Source of the DNA: Axinella damicornis
Taxonomy: Eukaryota > Porifera > Demospongiae > Axinellida > Axinellidae
Direction of reading: 5' to 3'
Length of the DNA: 64,000 bases
Assembly (NCBI GenBank): GCA_963931865.1
Contig: OZ007507.1
Coordinates: 15,620,450-15,684,449, forward strand
This document shows, one piece after another, positions 10,190-23,000 of this stretch; the first letter of the stretch is position 1; each line of letters starts with the position of its first letter. The notes under the pieces were generated by a model, which did not search any database, had not been told where the DNA came from, and was given only the letters and a program-made list of their open reading frames with translations. A program made the translations under genes and the position numbers.

Positions 10190-10410
10190 AAGTTTGGTTG
10201 CTATAGACAACATATAACAGGTGTGTTGAACATGTGCTGATTAGTACACCTATTTTTTGTGGTCTGGTGATAGTGGAATGTTATGAAACTCATCATGTTC
10301 ATTGTGTTCAGTGTATTCATAACTCTGTTGGGGAGCATTTAGGTTTGGTGTAAACAAGATAATGATTCAGGCAGTGAGGGTATGGGAACGGGACCATATG
10401 CAGCCAATTA
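10190..10410. repeat. Dispersed repeat copy A (paired with 11270-11480)
   Basis: About 210 bp from TTGGTTGCTATAGACAACAT to GGGTATGGGAACGGGACCA recurs in the same orientation 1.08 kb downstream, with small indels. No coding potential was recognised. Confidence 0.7.
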
Positions 10411-11269
10411 ACTGTTCAATCGATCATCATCCACTCTCTGCCATCACTGAATAGGCAGACAATCACCCTCTCACTAGTGTTATAGTTTGCAATTATATGT
10501 ATAGAGGCCCATGCATGCATAGCAGAAGAGTGCAATAGATGGAAAAGGTGAGCAATAGATGGAAAAGGTGAGCATTTGCACAAACAGCTAGGGTATACGC
10601 GTACAGGAACCTAGTATGTATAGTATTAATATTGATGGTACTTGGTGTTTGCACAAACAACGTATGAGTCCTTCTAGCCAAGGAACATTATTCCTTCCAG
10701 GAATATTCATAAGTTCCAGGAATATTGCTCCTGCAGCTGGAATATTGTTCCAGGGCTGCTGTACCATGAGTTCCAGTAATATATTATGAATATTGTACCT
10801 AGAGTACTTATATTATGTTAAAATGATGGTCCATTTATAATTGTTGAAGTGTGCATGTAAACATGACAAAAAATTGCAGGCTCCACTCCTGAACTACACC
10901 TTTCAACAACCATCTTGCTCTTTTGTGCAGCAAAATCTGCAGGACCAGAATTGTACTTTGCTGCACTAGCTACTTGCCAACTGCCATACACTACTGATAT
11001 GTATGTACACAAACTATCTACCTGAGTCCAATTGATATCAACTAGAATTCAGACAGAAATTCTAATATCCGTTCTAACCAGTTTTGCTTCATTGATGACC
11101 AACAAATCCTTGACAGTTCCCCCAGTCTAATCCTTCAGATGGTGCATGTGCACCCTAGCACATTGAGACCTCTGTACCTTTATCATTATTAGTCAGCCAT
11201 GCAGTTAGATGGATACATGTAAGTATGGGCACTTAAGTCTCCCTAGGGCTCTGGGGGAACTGTCAAGGA

Positions 11270-11480
11270 TTTGTTGGTTGCTATAGACAACATATAACAG
11301 GTGTGTTGAACATGTGATTAGTACACTCCCTCCCCTTTTTTCTGTGATCTGGTGATAGTGGAATGTTATGAAACTCAACAGGGTCATTGTCTTTATATTC
11401 ATAACTGTTGGAGAGCACATAGGTTTGGTGTAAACAAGATAATGGATTCAGGCAGGGAGGGTATGGGAATGGGACCAGCC
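11270..11480. repeat. Dispersed repeat copy B (paired with 10190-10410)
   Basis: This is the second direct copy of the 210-bp segment, ending GGGTATGGGAATGGGACCAG. Confidence 0.7.
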
Positions 11481-11499
11481 AACTTCATTCAAATTCAGT

Positions 11500-13030
11500 T
11501 ATCATGCATGCAGTTACAGAAATTCTCAGTGCATTACAAAGCTAATCACATACTTATATAGTTGCCATACATTTACTCCCATAGAAAAGCGTGCAATTTT
11601 TTCCCATGTGCATGCAGACATCTGTGCAAGAGTGTGTTGTTCACGTGGCTGTACAAGCAGTTGTGTGGCCTATAGATTTCATAGTGTGCTTGATCTGTCC
11701 AGTACAAAGGGTTGGTGTGGTTACACCAGCAGGGTGAGGCCTGTGGGTACCAATGCAGGGAAGGGACGGTTTGACACCTGTAAGGGGATGCCAACACTAA
11801 ATTGGATGAACAGCTCAGATTGATTGAGGGGAATGGTACACATATCCTTTGGAATAAGCTCATAAGCTGTCTGGGCAGACTGGGCCAAGCCAACTGATAA
11901 GACCGGGTCATTCCACATCATGTCAATGCGAATATTGACCAGTACGGATTTGGATGAAACTTGCTTTTCATGTAGTAGTGGCTATAAAGACATCAATTGA
12001 AGTTTCTGAGTTTGAACCAAACATTAAATCTTGTTGATTTTAGGTTCACCTATATCGTTCTAAATCAGCCATAACATTCATGATGCATCTTTTACCAGCT
12101 AAAAATACGATCCTAGACTTTTGCGTTACAGAACTCTCTTTCTTGTGATAAAGTTAAAAGTGCATCCCTGAAAATTTGGGTTAAAGGTCGTCATGAGTGC
12201 ATTGTGACCTTTATGTCTCAAAAATGGATGCATTGATTCCCATCATAATGTTGTTCTGGTCATTGTGTTTAATTGCTATGCATTTGATTTTGAGGCTGTC
12301 TGGGAGATCCGGATCCATAACAGAATTAGTGAAGAAATTTGTTCCATAATAGATATTAGTTACATGTTTTGCATGCATGATGGGGAAGTGGTACTGTAGC
12401 TAGCTAGTTGCTATGGTTGGATTAGTCACGTTTTTTTTTTGTCTCGGCGCCGAAGCGTCTGTCTGTCCACATAACTGGAGCGCATGCGCGACGGATTTAC
12501 TAACTAGTATTATAATGTGCATGTGGCCGCACCCTACTCTGCTAGACTCATGTGAGATTTCAGCAAGAGAGGCTAAAACAGCAAGAAGTCGGATTACAAG
12601 GTATACGCAAGAATGATCGTCTGAGGAGTGCCAAAAACGCACTATACAAGCTGACTGAGAAAGGCAACGGCAAAGAAGGTCTGAACAAGTGAGTCCGGAA
12701 CAGAAAGAGCAACGACTATATACGACTACAAGCTGACCGAGAGAGGAGACGGCTAAGAAGGCAATGAGAAACCACTCGGACCAACATAGGCAACGTGTAG
12801 CTAGCTAGCTAGATGCTCGTAGACTACACCAGTATTCCTCCATCGACAAATTCTTCTCTTCAAGCCGTGTGCTCGCGTATACTTTTTCAGTCCAAGTCAA
12901 AAGTATGACCAGTGCACCTTTCATTGAAGTTTGTGTCTATTGGTGCAACAAATTGTGATGTATTTGCCTGTTGTCACATGCGCCAAGATTTGATCTAATC
13001 TCAGAGCTATAGCTATAGCTACTGAGCAAA
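11500..13030. other. Gene-poor stretch
   Basis: Overlapping minus-strand frames at 11573-11921 are open for up to 112 codons but show no family and no compelling splice sites. The rest is AT-rich and unremarkable. Confidence 0.4.
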
Positions 13031-13033
13031 TCT

Positions 13034-13503
13034 TGTTAAACCATGGATAATAGAGCACAGGGAGTTGGATAGGAAACACTACATAGGTTAAGTACAGGAC
13101 CCTTTGAAGCCAAGCAGGCTACCCCATTGATGTGCCGCCTCATGATATCTCCCTTAATTAAAGGATTTTTAAGCATTTTAAGCATACCTGGCCCTAGTGC
13201 AAGGATGTGGTGTCAAAGTTTGAAGTTTCTTGCTTTAATCTAAGGCAAGTTAGATTGGAGCTATCAAATGAACCGATTTTCACTTCTTAAAGCTACTTAA
13301 AGTTAAAAGTGAATTACTAACACATGTCTAGAGAATCCAACTACATCTGGCTATAAAGCAAGGACCAAGGAACCTTTGTGCCAAGTTTCATCCTTTTCTA
13401 CCAAATAATGACATAGAACTGCATGGGGATAAAAGTCAATGGTAACCTGCTTGGAATGGCGTTTCCTATCCAACTCCCTGTGCTATATTATCCATGGTTA
13501 AAC
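13034..13503. repeat. Foldback MITE with ~43-bp terminal inverted repeats
   Basis: The left end GTTAAACCATGGATAATAGA.. through GGATAGGAAAC is mirrored at 13461-13503 with a mismatch in the ATAATAGAGC / ATAATATAGC part. The interior is non-coding. Confidence 0.75.
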
Positions 13504-13873
13504 CATCTGTAGTGTCCAACACAGTCTTGCAAGCAAACCGCCGAGACAATTTTAAAAAAGGCGTCTTGTTACAATGGACAGTGGGTAGCTTGTGTGCTCA
13601 CTGCTCAAACTCGATGATGACAAGTATATTGGATCCACTAGTGCAAGATATACTCACTTGCTTTGCTCGCTCAGCTACTTCCCCCTCGTTCGCCTACGTG
13701 AGTACCTAATGCTCAGCAGCTGCTCCCCAATTTCATTGATCTGCTTCAACTGCAGCTCCCCATTTGCGTCCACTGCTCCCCGATTGCGGCTACAGCAAAT
13801 AAGTCTAAATTGAGTAGTCCCGTGTCAGCTAGGTCATCTAAAAAAATCACAAATCATGTAATGGTGGCAGCAT

Positions 13874-14324
13874 AATTGTGACCCTCTAAGCATAAACCAC
13901 CCATTCACCGCATTTTGTCAAAACTGAGATAATTATACCATCAGAGAGCACGTTTATTGCTGATCACAATGGTAGTTTTATCTTTCCAATCGGACGTACA
14001 CGAGCAAAGTTATGGTCGCTTGAACGTTCTCGATACGCAAGGTCATTTCGATCGTACGCGGTACTTATAACGCGCATAAATTCCAAACGCGTAGGACTTC
14101 CGGTTTGCGAAGCCATCGAACAATAGCGAGCAAGTAGTCTCGCGTAGCCAGACTCTCAATAATCTCGAGTTGCGAACGGGAAGTCCTACGCGTTCAGTTG
14201 TTACACGCGTTAGAAGTAGCGCAAGCGATCAATATTCGCTAAGGAGCCATTGAACTTTGAACCCTCGTAACGTAAATTCAATGTTTGCGGTGAATGGGTG
14301 GTTTATGCTTAGAGGGTCACAATT
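13874..14324. repeat. Foldback MITE with 39-bp perfect terminal inverted repeats
   Basis: AATTGTGACCCTCTAAGCAT.. (13874-13912) and its exact complement (14286-14324) bound 451 bp. A second, inner inverted pair surrounds ACGCGTAGGACTTCC (around 14090 and 14185). The interior is CpG-rich and non-coding. Confidence 0.8.
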
Positions 14325-14379
14325 TTATTTCAGAGCAAATCCCTGTACACCATCAAAATCTGCCTTAAAAAATACATAA

Positions 14380-14480
14380 ACAAGAGTATAACAAACATTA
14401 TCAAGATGTAATTTATCAAAATGTAGGGATAGCAGCTAGAACGGCGGAAGCAAGGTAGTTAGGGATGATAGCGTTCAGTT
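14380..14480. repeat. Diverged solo arm of the ATGTAGGGATA hairpin family
   Basis: ATGTAGGGATAGCAGC..GGAAGCAAGGTAG..AGGGATGATA resembles one arm of the hairpins at 54741-54986 and 62429-62661. The opposite arm is missing. Confidence 0.4.
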
Positions 14481-14805
14481 ACATGGTTATGTGTGTATAT
14501 ATGAAAAGCACAATAAAACTAGTCAAGGCTTAGTAGTGACATAACAACACTACTTGAGTTCATTTACTAAGTTGCTTCCACTTGTGCTCACATTTAATTT
14601 AGCAATCTCATTTGTGTCTGTCCACTTCTGTTATGGAAGTCTTGAAGATTGCCATATCCTGCTTAACAGTTCCATCTCCTGTCTTGAATGTAGTGATATC
14701 TTTTCTTACTGCATCAATGACATGTTCCTGCATTGAGGAAAATGCCTAGATCTCATTTAAATAGCATATCAATTGGCACATTCAGTTTTGTAATCTTGGT
14801 GCATG

Positions 14806-15075
14806 CAGGAGCGCATGAGCCGCCAAAGGCGGCAAAGGAGCGTCGAACTCAGCATGCGCGCCCTAGCTGAAGTAGTAGTCCTTCACACGTCCTAAAATTT
14901 TACCGTATTCGGCAAGAGGCCGTTACGTAGAAGTGTGAAAACCAAATTGTCGTTTGTGCATTGCTGCAAAGGTCTTCCATATAAGGTATAACCGTCAGGC
15001 GCAAGGGCCGGGATTACAACATGTCTATGCTAGTTCGACGCTCCTTTGCCGCCTTCGGCAGCTCATGCGCTCCTG
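14806..15075. repeat. hAT-like MITE, 270 bp, with 7-bp target duplication
   Basis: The ends are CAGGAGCGCATGAG.. and ..CTCATGCGCTCCTG, and the arms extend about 45 bp through AAAGGAGCGTCGAACT. GTGCATG flanks both sides (14799-14805, 15076-15082). CAG-type ends with a 7-8 bp duplication suggest the hAT superfamily; there is no transposase. Confidence 0.75.
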
Positions 15076-15480
15076 GTGCATGAGTGTTTACAACCAATTA
15101 ATTGGAGTTTTCCCTTTGTTGTTGCAATATTGGTTGTGGGTGTCCAAACAATTTTGTTATGGTGAATGTGGGTCATGGTGGCTGTGAAGTCTTTCATTTT
15201 AATTGCTGAAACCAATGTGTCTACTTGAGTTAAACAAATACTGCATTGCAGCTTGAGTGCTAACAAATCCCTTGCCATTTTATAGAAATAACTGTACTTG
15301 CAGTAGGGATGAGCACATTATTCCGGAATTTCTTTTAGAATAATAGGCTGTATTTCTTTCCCCCAAAAATCATATATAGGCTGAAAATAGGGTATGACAT
15401 CATTCATGTGTATGTATTCAAATGGCGGTGCTGGCAGACACAGGCCTAGAATGTTGAGAAAACTCCCTGGAGGACTATGT

Positions 15481-15545
15481 TAGCCTCGTTCCCAGGCCCC
15501 TTACGAAAAATCTGATTTTTTGTAAGGGGCCTGGGAATGAGGCTA
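15481..15545. repeat. 65-bp TAGCCTCG mini-MITE with perfect 9-bp target duplication
   Basis: TAGCCTCGTTCCCAGGCCCC and its complement, separated by about 24 bp, are flanked by GGACTATGT on both sides (15472-15480, 15546-15554). The element is almost nothing but its terminal repeats. Confidence 0.85.
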
Positions 15546-16176
15546 GGACTATGTGCATGGGGTCTACTGTAATGTCGCAGTGCAATAGGAGAAATGAGTG
15601 AGGTGTCGTTTGTTTCTGTACATGTTTGGGTCGTCCTATAAAGTCTGTATTATACGAATTAGTATTCGGAATTGAGGGGAATAATTCCAACAATAAATAT
15701 GGGAGGAATTCAGGAATAGAATAATGGGTGGTTTCAAAATTGTTTAGGGGCAAAAATAAGTGTGGTGGATACTCTGGGTAACCTGGTATTCTTGGAGAGG
15801 AAGGAGAGAGAGAAATCTGGAGGCAACTATTATACTGAAGCACTTAATTCATGGGCTACCTTCAAACCAGAGAAAGGAATTGACTTCACCATTTAATATT
15901 GAAAAATGAGACTGGTTCCCATTGTATACTTCTCTCTACAGTGTAAGTACAAATAGGCAGTTGGCTCATTTCAATACATATCAGTTGATCAAACACGGCA
16001 CTGGATTTGCAGGATTCATGCTAGTCAACTGTAGCTTTGTCCCTAGGCCATCTCCTGCTCCACTTTCTTGACTGCATACTTGACCTTTGAACCACTTTTC
16101 TTTGCACAGCTCCAAGGTTAAGTATGTGGTCATGCAGTGGCATGCAGACTCCTCAAGAATATGCCTGCCATAATTT

Positions 16177-16227
16177 TTATTCTGCCAAAACATTATCACA
16201 ATACTGTCCTCTTCCAGTAAAGCTTCT
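16177..16227 (-). CDS. Candidate last exon of the TRPA-like gene
   Basis: The acceptor ..AACATGCAG is followed by a phase-0 frame R-S-F-T-G-R-G-Q-Y-C-D-N-V-L-A-E and a stop. It would join the exon ending at 16665 in phase. A different frame here stays open to a possible donor near 16096 (E-A-L-L-E-E-D-S..), so the 3' end of the gene is unsettled. Confidence 0.25.
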   Translation of the reverse strand, partial: RSFTGRGQYCDNVLAE

Positions 16228-16664
16228 CTGCATGTTAACCCTTCACCGGTAAGAACTCTCAAGCAGTTGAGAGATAGCCATTAACACCTCCCAATTACAC
16301 ATACGTGCACTATAATGTGGTTTAACCCTTTCACTGGTAGAGGGACAGGTTTACTGGATAAACAAGTCAACTAGAGTCTAGTAGATCTTTAACCAAAGGC
16401 ATTTACAAGCCAGTTTCCTGAAGGCATTCATCCCTTTCCCGGTAAGAATTTCCAAGCAGTTCATACAGCCATTAAAACCTCTCAATCAAGCCCATTACAC
16501 TCACTTATACATGGCAAAATCAACTAGCTGCATGGCTTGCTTAATAAATCGATAAGCTATCATGATTGTGTTCACTAAAGTCTTAGAAATAGTCTTAGAG
16601 ATGCATGAAGGATTTGTGAGGGTATGTATCAAGTATATAACTGTACATATACATACGTGCTTAC

Positions 16665-16937
16665 CATCACTGTTATATAGATGTTGGCATTTCTTTCCTG
16701 CAACTTCTTCACTATTTTTGCATGGCGAGTGTACTCCTTTCCAAGTAGTTTCAGGTAAAATTCAATGAAACGATTTTCAGGGCTGAACTTCTCAAGCAAC
16801 CTCAGTATGAAAGAATTGAAAGTGCCACAATCTTTAGACGAGTAAGATAGCAGTTCATCATTTGGTCTATACGTTGTTCTTGTTCTGGAAGCCTCCAGTA
16901 GCCTCCAGATCCATTCGCCTTCCAGGATGAACTCCAC
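16665..16937 (-). CDS. TRPA-like exon 20: post-S6 TRP-box-like helix and C-terminal tail
   Basis: Joined to exon 19 it gives A-E-F-T-K-L-Q-V-W|V-E-F-I-L-E-G-E, which lines up with the helix after S6 in TRPA channels. The frame is open for 91 codons to a good donor (ATG|GTAAGC). Its last 50 residues (F-I-L-R-L-L-E-K-F-S-P-E-N-R-F-I-E-F-Y) are amphipathic and slightly CARD-like; that resemblance is weak. A second frame here is open for about 44 codons but gives no family match. Confidence 0.65.
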
Positions 16938-17028
16938 CTATATGTATAATGTGATATTGTAGCTCTTGATATCTAAGGCCATTGCTCATCATCAGCAGAC
17001 TCAAAATATCTCTCAAAAGCTGTCACTT

Positions 17029-17067
<39 letters not shown>

Positions 17068-20000
17068 CAGCGTACCATTCATCTTTGAGTGTTTTCCTGA
17101 CCAAGAAGACTCCCAGTGTCACAAAAAAGCATTCGAGGCAGAAAGTTGCCAAATGGTTCATATCGGCTTTCTTCACATTCTACTAATTTCTTCAGACGTC
17201 GGCTATTTCAAAATCGCGTGAATCTGTCATGGCGGGTTTTGCACGAAACAGCAGTATTTTACAGTGAGCAATGCAGGGCCCCCTAAACCGTCCACAGTGG
17301 CTATCCCTATATTTCATGTATTCTTGTGTACATATATAAAGCCATTCAATTTCAATGTTTCATGCTATAATATTATGAGTACCTGTTATATCTACTATAC
17401 TAACCCAAACTTGAAGTTTTGTGAATTCTGCTTCCATTGCCTGTTCACGAGTGACTCCAATGGTCAAACCGATCTGCATGGTATTCAATTAAATTATGCA
17501 TTAGTGTGGTGTAGGAGTGTGAAATACACAAGTGGCCGATTCCACATATGAAAGGCTTTACGTAGTTACCTAGAGAGCTAGCCTAGAAATCAATTAAGTA
17601 GGTCTTGAATATAGCAATGATGGATCCAGGAAATATCAAAGGGGTTCAGGAGATAGTGCAGTGATTGTGCAATCATCATGTATTGTATTGCAGGAACATT
17701 TTGTACGGTATAGCTATAGTAAGCTGGGGGCATGTTAGTCAGTGAAGCCCCTGATCTGTCCCATATAGATCAAACATTACACTATGCCCTTGGACACGAA
17801 AACACCAAATTACGGTAGCTAGCTAGTGAGGCAACATACCAATATGATGGTGAATAGAACTGCCATGGTGATCACAGAAGTGAAAAGGAGGATATAAGCA
17901 ATTGGATAGTGGAGGAGATCTCCCTGGCTTAAAGTGGCTTCAAAATCAAACTCTATGACTGGTTGAAGTACAGTCTTAGTTAGAGCATGAGCTGGAGATC
18001 CGAATGCAACCAGGTTTTCTTGTGCCTGTAGACATAATGAGCATCAGTCAATAAGCACTGCATAGAATAATCTCTAGAAATGATAGTAAAACTCCATCCA
18101 CAGTCAACTCACACCTTACAGTGGTATAATAACAGCCACATCTTATAATTATACTGGAACAACGGCATACTTAATTGAAATGCCTGCTTAGACAAGTGAA
18201 TGAATTGGCATGCATGCAACAAGGGCTGATCCAGGTTTCTTAGAAGGGGGAATGAAGGCCAGACTATGTGTTGGGGGAAAGCCTTGACACGAGAGGGGAT
18301 GAGGATTCGCTGCATGTATGCCCTATCCACCCTACATTATTTATGAATGGGGGCCATATCGACATCCCCATGATCAGTAACTTTCCTGATGTGTTCTATA
18401 ATCATGCATCTGCAACAATTATTAGTAACTCACTTCAGACGAAGCAGATTCACGGACAAAGACCATGTAGTACGGTATAGTGAAGGCGAACACCATTATT
18501 ACGGGGAGGAAAATCTGCTTCAGGAATGTGATACATACGCTGAGAAATGTGTTGATTGGGACAGCAGCGTAGGGCATATATTTGTGAATGAATATGACGT
18601 TGAACCATGAGAGGAACACAGTAACAGCTCCTGTCTGCCACTGCCAAATGGTGGAACACCAACATTGATTGTCAAAACGGAGAATGAAGATGAAAGTCAA
18701 AGTGTACAAGAGTACTTGGAAGCAATTGTCCCAATTCTTCCAGCCCTTATTCAAAATCTGCATTAGTTTCCATAGAAATCCGAGAAGATTGAGAATAAAC
18801 ACGAAACCAGCTGTTACACGTAGAACTCTCCTGGTGCCTTCACTTTGACCTGTAAAGTGGTAAGCCACCCTTAATTATTCATCCTACCAATAATTCCATG
18901 CATGTTCCACTTTCAAGATGATAATATTATTATTGAATGAGAAAACCAATGGTTGAGATTATTGGCCTTGGCTGTAAAAATCTGTTTTTGAGATGATTGC
19001 ATGAAGCTATATTGTATTATTGTGCTAAATAATCAATAGAATAATATTAATTGGTATTGACCTCCCCCCCCCCCCCCCATTTGGGTCATGAATATAATTA
19101 GTCACCTGTGGGTTTTCTTATTCCATGGTCCGGTTAGGCTTAGCACTACAATCCATAGATTATTGTGACAGCTTCATACATGTCATATGTGACAGTCCCA
19201 TGTGCAAATTAAAAAGTTTTATTGCAATCCAATTTTCACCTGTTGAAAATTGGATTGCAAGTGAAAGTGGCATAGCAAAGCATAATTATATTAAGAAGTG
19301 GTATAGCAAGCATATATTAAGAAGCTAAACTCAAATTTTGCTTCAGATAGGAAAATACCATGATGCATGATATTATACTAGTCTTGGAGAGCAACACAGT
19401 AAAAACTCCGGTCTGCCACCACAAATTGGCAGAACTTCAATTTTGTTGTCAGAACCAAGTACAAAGATGAACGCTAAAGCACACAGAGAAGCACATAATT
19501 TTCCACCATATTAACGAGGGGCAACCGCACTCCTGGTAGCCGCGTTGCAACCCCGGTTGCATCTCGCCGTAGCGAAGCTCAATTCATTCCAATTAACGCC
19601 ACGTGGCAACCATGCTCAGTCGATCGCGAGCAATGGCGACCAAAAGGACAATGAGACATTATTACAGCACTCACAACTTAGCCAGCACGGTGAGTTTCTA
19701 CATATAAGCGTCAGTAAACGACAGCAATCACGGCTGTGTGGTCAGAAACTTCGTGTGCCTTTCCAAAGAACGGTACTGCCACGGGAAGTCGAAGAGAGCG
19801 ATCGAGCAATGGCGGCCAACGGCGAGACAAAAGCGCTCATATCTCCACCACCAAGGTGAGTTTCAGCACAATTATTTTGATTTTGTGTCACTGCATCATA
19901 GCGATCACGACGGTGTAGTCGGAATCTTTGTAGGCCATTCCGAAGTAGTCAAACGTTTATTATTTAGATTATTTAGATTACATTACGCGGCACAACTTTT

Positions 20001-23000
20001 CCCCTACCAGGAGTGTAATATGGCACTTGCATGTTAATTGCCAGGAAAGCATATCTCATAATTGTTAGGCTCTACAAACTCGCAAAAATTGTTATTTGAT
20101 TTCTACATGGAACTGCCAGATATACTTCAGCAAGGTAATAAACTTACCCATGCACTCTACATTATTGCCTACAATAAGAGAAAGAAAACAATGGTTTCAC
20201 ACATACACTATAATGATACCAGGTAAGTAAACTTGGCTGCTATAATTATGTATGATTATAGATTATCAAAGTGTTAATTATTTTTCACTGACCATTAGAG
20301 GTAGCAGTAACATTCACCGCACCTGCATGTAATGACAGAGAATGCATGTACTAAACTTTGGTATTGTTGCTTCATCTTGATTTGTACGATTCCTTGCTTA
20401 ATATATTTTAGTAGTCTGCGATACCTATAATTTTCTCTCCAGGTGTATATATACATGTACACAATGTTAGCTGGATTATGCCCCATTTAAACACATTACA
20501 AGGCCTTACTACCATGCAATTAATATACATGCATGTTGAGACACTTAAGCAAAGCAAATACAAGTCTTATCCATTTAGGTAATGGGTTCTACATAAATAT
20601 CTTACAGGTTTCACTGTCTGGTCCAGGCCTGGGCAATGCATAGAAAAAATACATGAGCACAGCCAGGAAAATGAGGTAGTACATCAGGGTGGCAGCGAAG
20701 AGTGGGAAGGTCACCCGCCAAAATTTATGGAAAAGAAAGTTCTCGACCAGTGGGTGCTGTAGTAGTTTCAACCTCTTATATCGAATCTGAAGTATCACAC
20801 AAACGGCAATACTTGACAGTACGACAATTTCTGATTGAGATGCCATTAGAATTTACATAATTAACATAATAACACACGTAGGTATTTATACCACACCTGT
20901 TCGAACCATAGTACAACACAGGGAGCCAGGCCTGTGGGTCTTGAATTGTGTTACAATACTGAGCGTGCAGTTATTGTGAAGTTGCACTGCATTCAGCGAA
21001 TAGGATTCAATCACTGATGTGATCGTTATCCAGTGATAGTGTTTGAAACACTGATTACCAAAGGACCAGAAGCCTCCGCACGGCAAATTGCTCTCAGACG
21101 GCAAGGGAAATTGCTTTCGGCTTTACCTCATACAAATTTTTCCCTTTCTGTTCTGCATTGCTCATGGCGATTGCACTTTAAACCATATGCAATTACCTAT
21201 ACTAACTTACTAAGATCCAGGCACCCATGTATTACTAACACCATGCAGTTTGGATACATAATTATTTTATATTTATGATTACAAGCCTATATTACTCACT
21301 TGTATCCTGTATCAATACATCATCATACAACGTTAGGAAACTTGTACTAGTGACGTACCATCCAATTAAGGACGTGGCTGGGATGCTGCTCTTCAGGGCT
21401 ACCAGTGTCATCCAGGTAGGCAAAATTATAGTGAACTTCTTTGTCTTGGCATGGGCGGTCGACAAAATTGCTTCCTTCAGTAACGCAATTGTTTAGCACA
21501 AACTCAGCAAGGTCTACGTGGAATAGATGCATTATTATGGAGAGACCGCCATAAAACAAAGTTAAAATCGCTAATCAGTCTTGACCCTGCAAAAATTGCA
21601 CTTGGATTAATAGTAGGCTTAAGGCATGGGGGGGGGGGGGGGGGGGAATTGGGAGCCAGGGTTAAAAGTCTTACCTGGCATCTCTTTGATCAACAGTTTT
21701 AGAGAACTCGGATTCTGATCAGTTTTCAAAGCCATCAAACCGCCCTCCCGATCCACAGAGAGGATTGCTAGTGCAGTGTCTCTATGTACAATCAAGATAG
21801 TACAGAAACCCTTTAATTTTCAATGGTTTGAATGTATTCCAAACACTTCAATGTACGTAATGTGTTATCATTTAGGCACACATAGCATAATATTGTTCTA
21901 TAAGGCACTAGTTCATGCGCACATATTGCAGTGGAAGTTACATTAATTTTAATGCTAGGTGTCTACATATGTTAGCATTTCTATCTTTAATACTCAGTTA
22001 AAACTTCTGTCTTTTAAGACAAAAGTAATTGTATGACATGCCAATTCCATACTTATGGTGATTCTGAATTGCAATCATGAGGCAGTTTCTGCCAGTAGCG
22101 TCTGTTTGGAGCACATTACTTCCCTTTTGCAGCAATAGGGTGACACATTTAGTGTGCCCATTTTGTGCAGCAACAAGAAGTGGAGATTCCTGTAGGTAAA
22201 CAATGATCAAGCAACCAGTGAATGTCACTGTGGTCATGTAATACCGGTAATCAGATATACTGGTCAACTTTACAAGAGGAACAACATACAAGATCAACAG
22301 GTTCTTACACTTTATGGTCATTTACAACCTCAAGACTTATATGGGTCATACATAATACACAACATGCAGTTGGTGGAGGTTATGCATATATGGTGCTATC
22401 AGATTGTGATTGCTAGAGGAGGTGGCCACAATTAGTGAAATACCAGCTGTTGAAAATTAGATTGATTGTTGTGGGCTTAGCTAAGTTAGTGATACGGGTT
22501 GATGTCATATACTATGCCCACTCCCCCTCTTTGTCGTGTTCAAAGTAAGGTAAACAGGGATAGTGTATATACCCAGACATGAATGTGACAGTTTAGAGAC
22601 CAGGTTACAGATCATAAGAAACCTAAGTTCGGGATTGATAATTATGTCATCTAAAGTATATTGTCACTTGCCAGTCCTATGAACGGAAACCAAATGTGGT
22701 GTTCAAACACTTCATGGTACTAAGTGCTACTTATGTACCAAGCCTAGAGCAGTAAACAACTGAGACAGCATTGATGTATTTTTCTACATCTCAGTAGCTA
22801 CTGCTACTAGGATCAACGTGGAAGAGCTGCCTGCACAGAGCATTTTAGCTGATTTCTGAGATAAAACAACATTCTATTTCGCCAAGATTGCAGCTGGCGT
22901 TGTCACGGTATGAAGTATGTATAACATAGTGCTCAACTTGGCACTTCGTCAATGGATCCCCATTAGCCTTGGATGGCCTGTAGCTATAGTTGCTACAGGC

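Larger units (their letters stand above)
9780..10490. repeat. Short direct duplication (9780-9850 and ~10430-10490)
   Basis: CACTCTCTG.., then GAATAGGC.GACAATCACC occurs in both blocks. No coding signal was seen between them. Confidence 0.4.

Noticed and set aside
17076..17170. K-A-D-M-N-H-L-A-T-F-C-L-E-C-F-F-V.. as a channel exon between exons 19 and 20
   Set aside because: Direct joining of 17405 to 16937 reproduces the TRPA post-S6 helix at the right length. The segment also exists as a dispersed repeat at 54 and 62 kb.
16982..17221. Frame with repeated Tyr-Ile
   Set aside because: It is a (TA)n microsatellite read as protein.
20897..20958. Exon-like piece between the TRPA pre-S1 exons (Y-C-N-T-I-Q-D-P-Q-A-W-L-P)
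   Set aside because: Its exit phase (2) does not fit the S1 exon, while joining 21359 directly to 20786 gives the conserved pre-S1 motif in phase.
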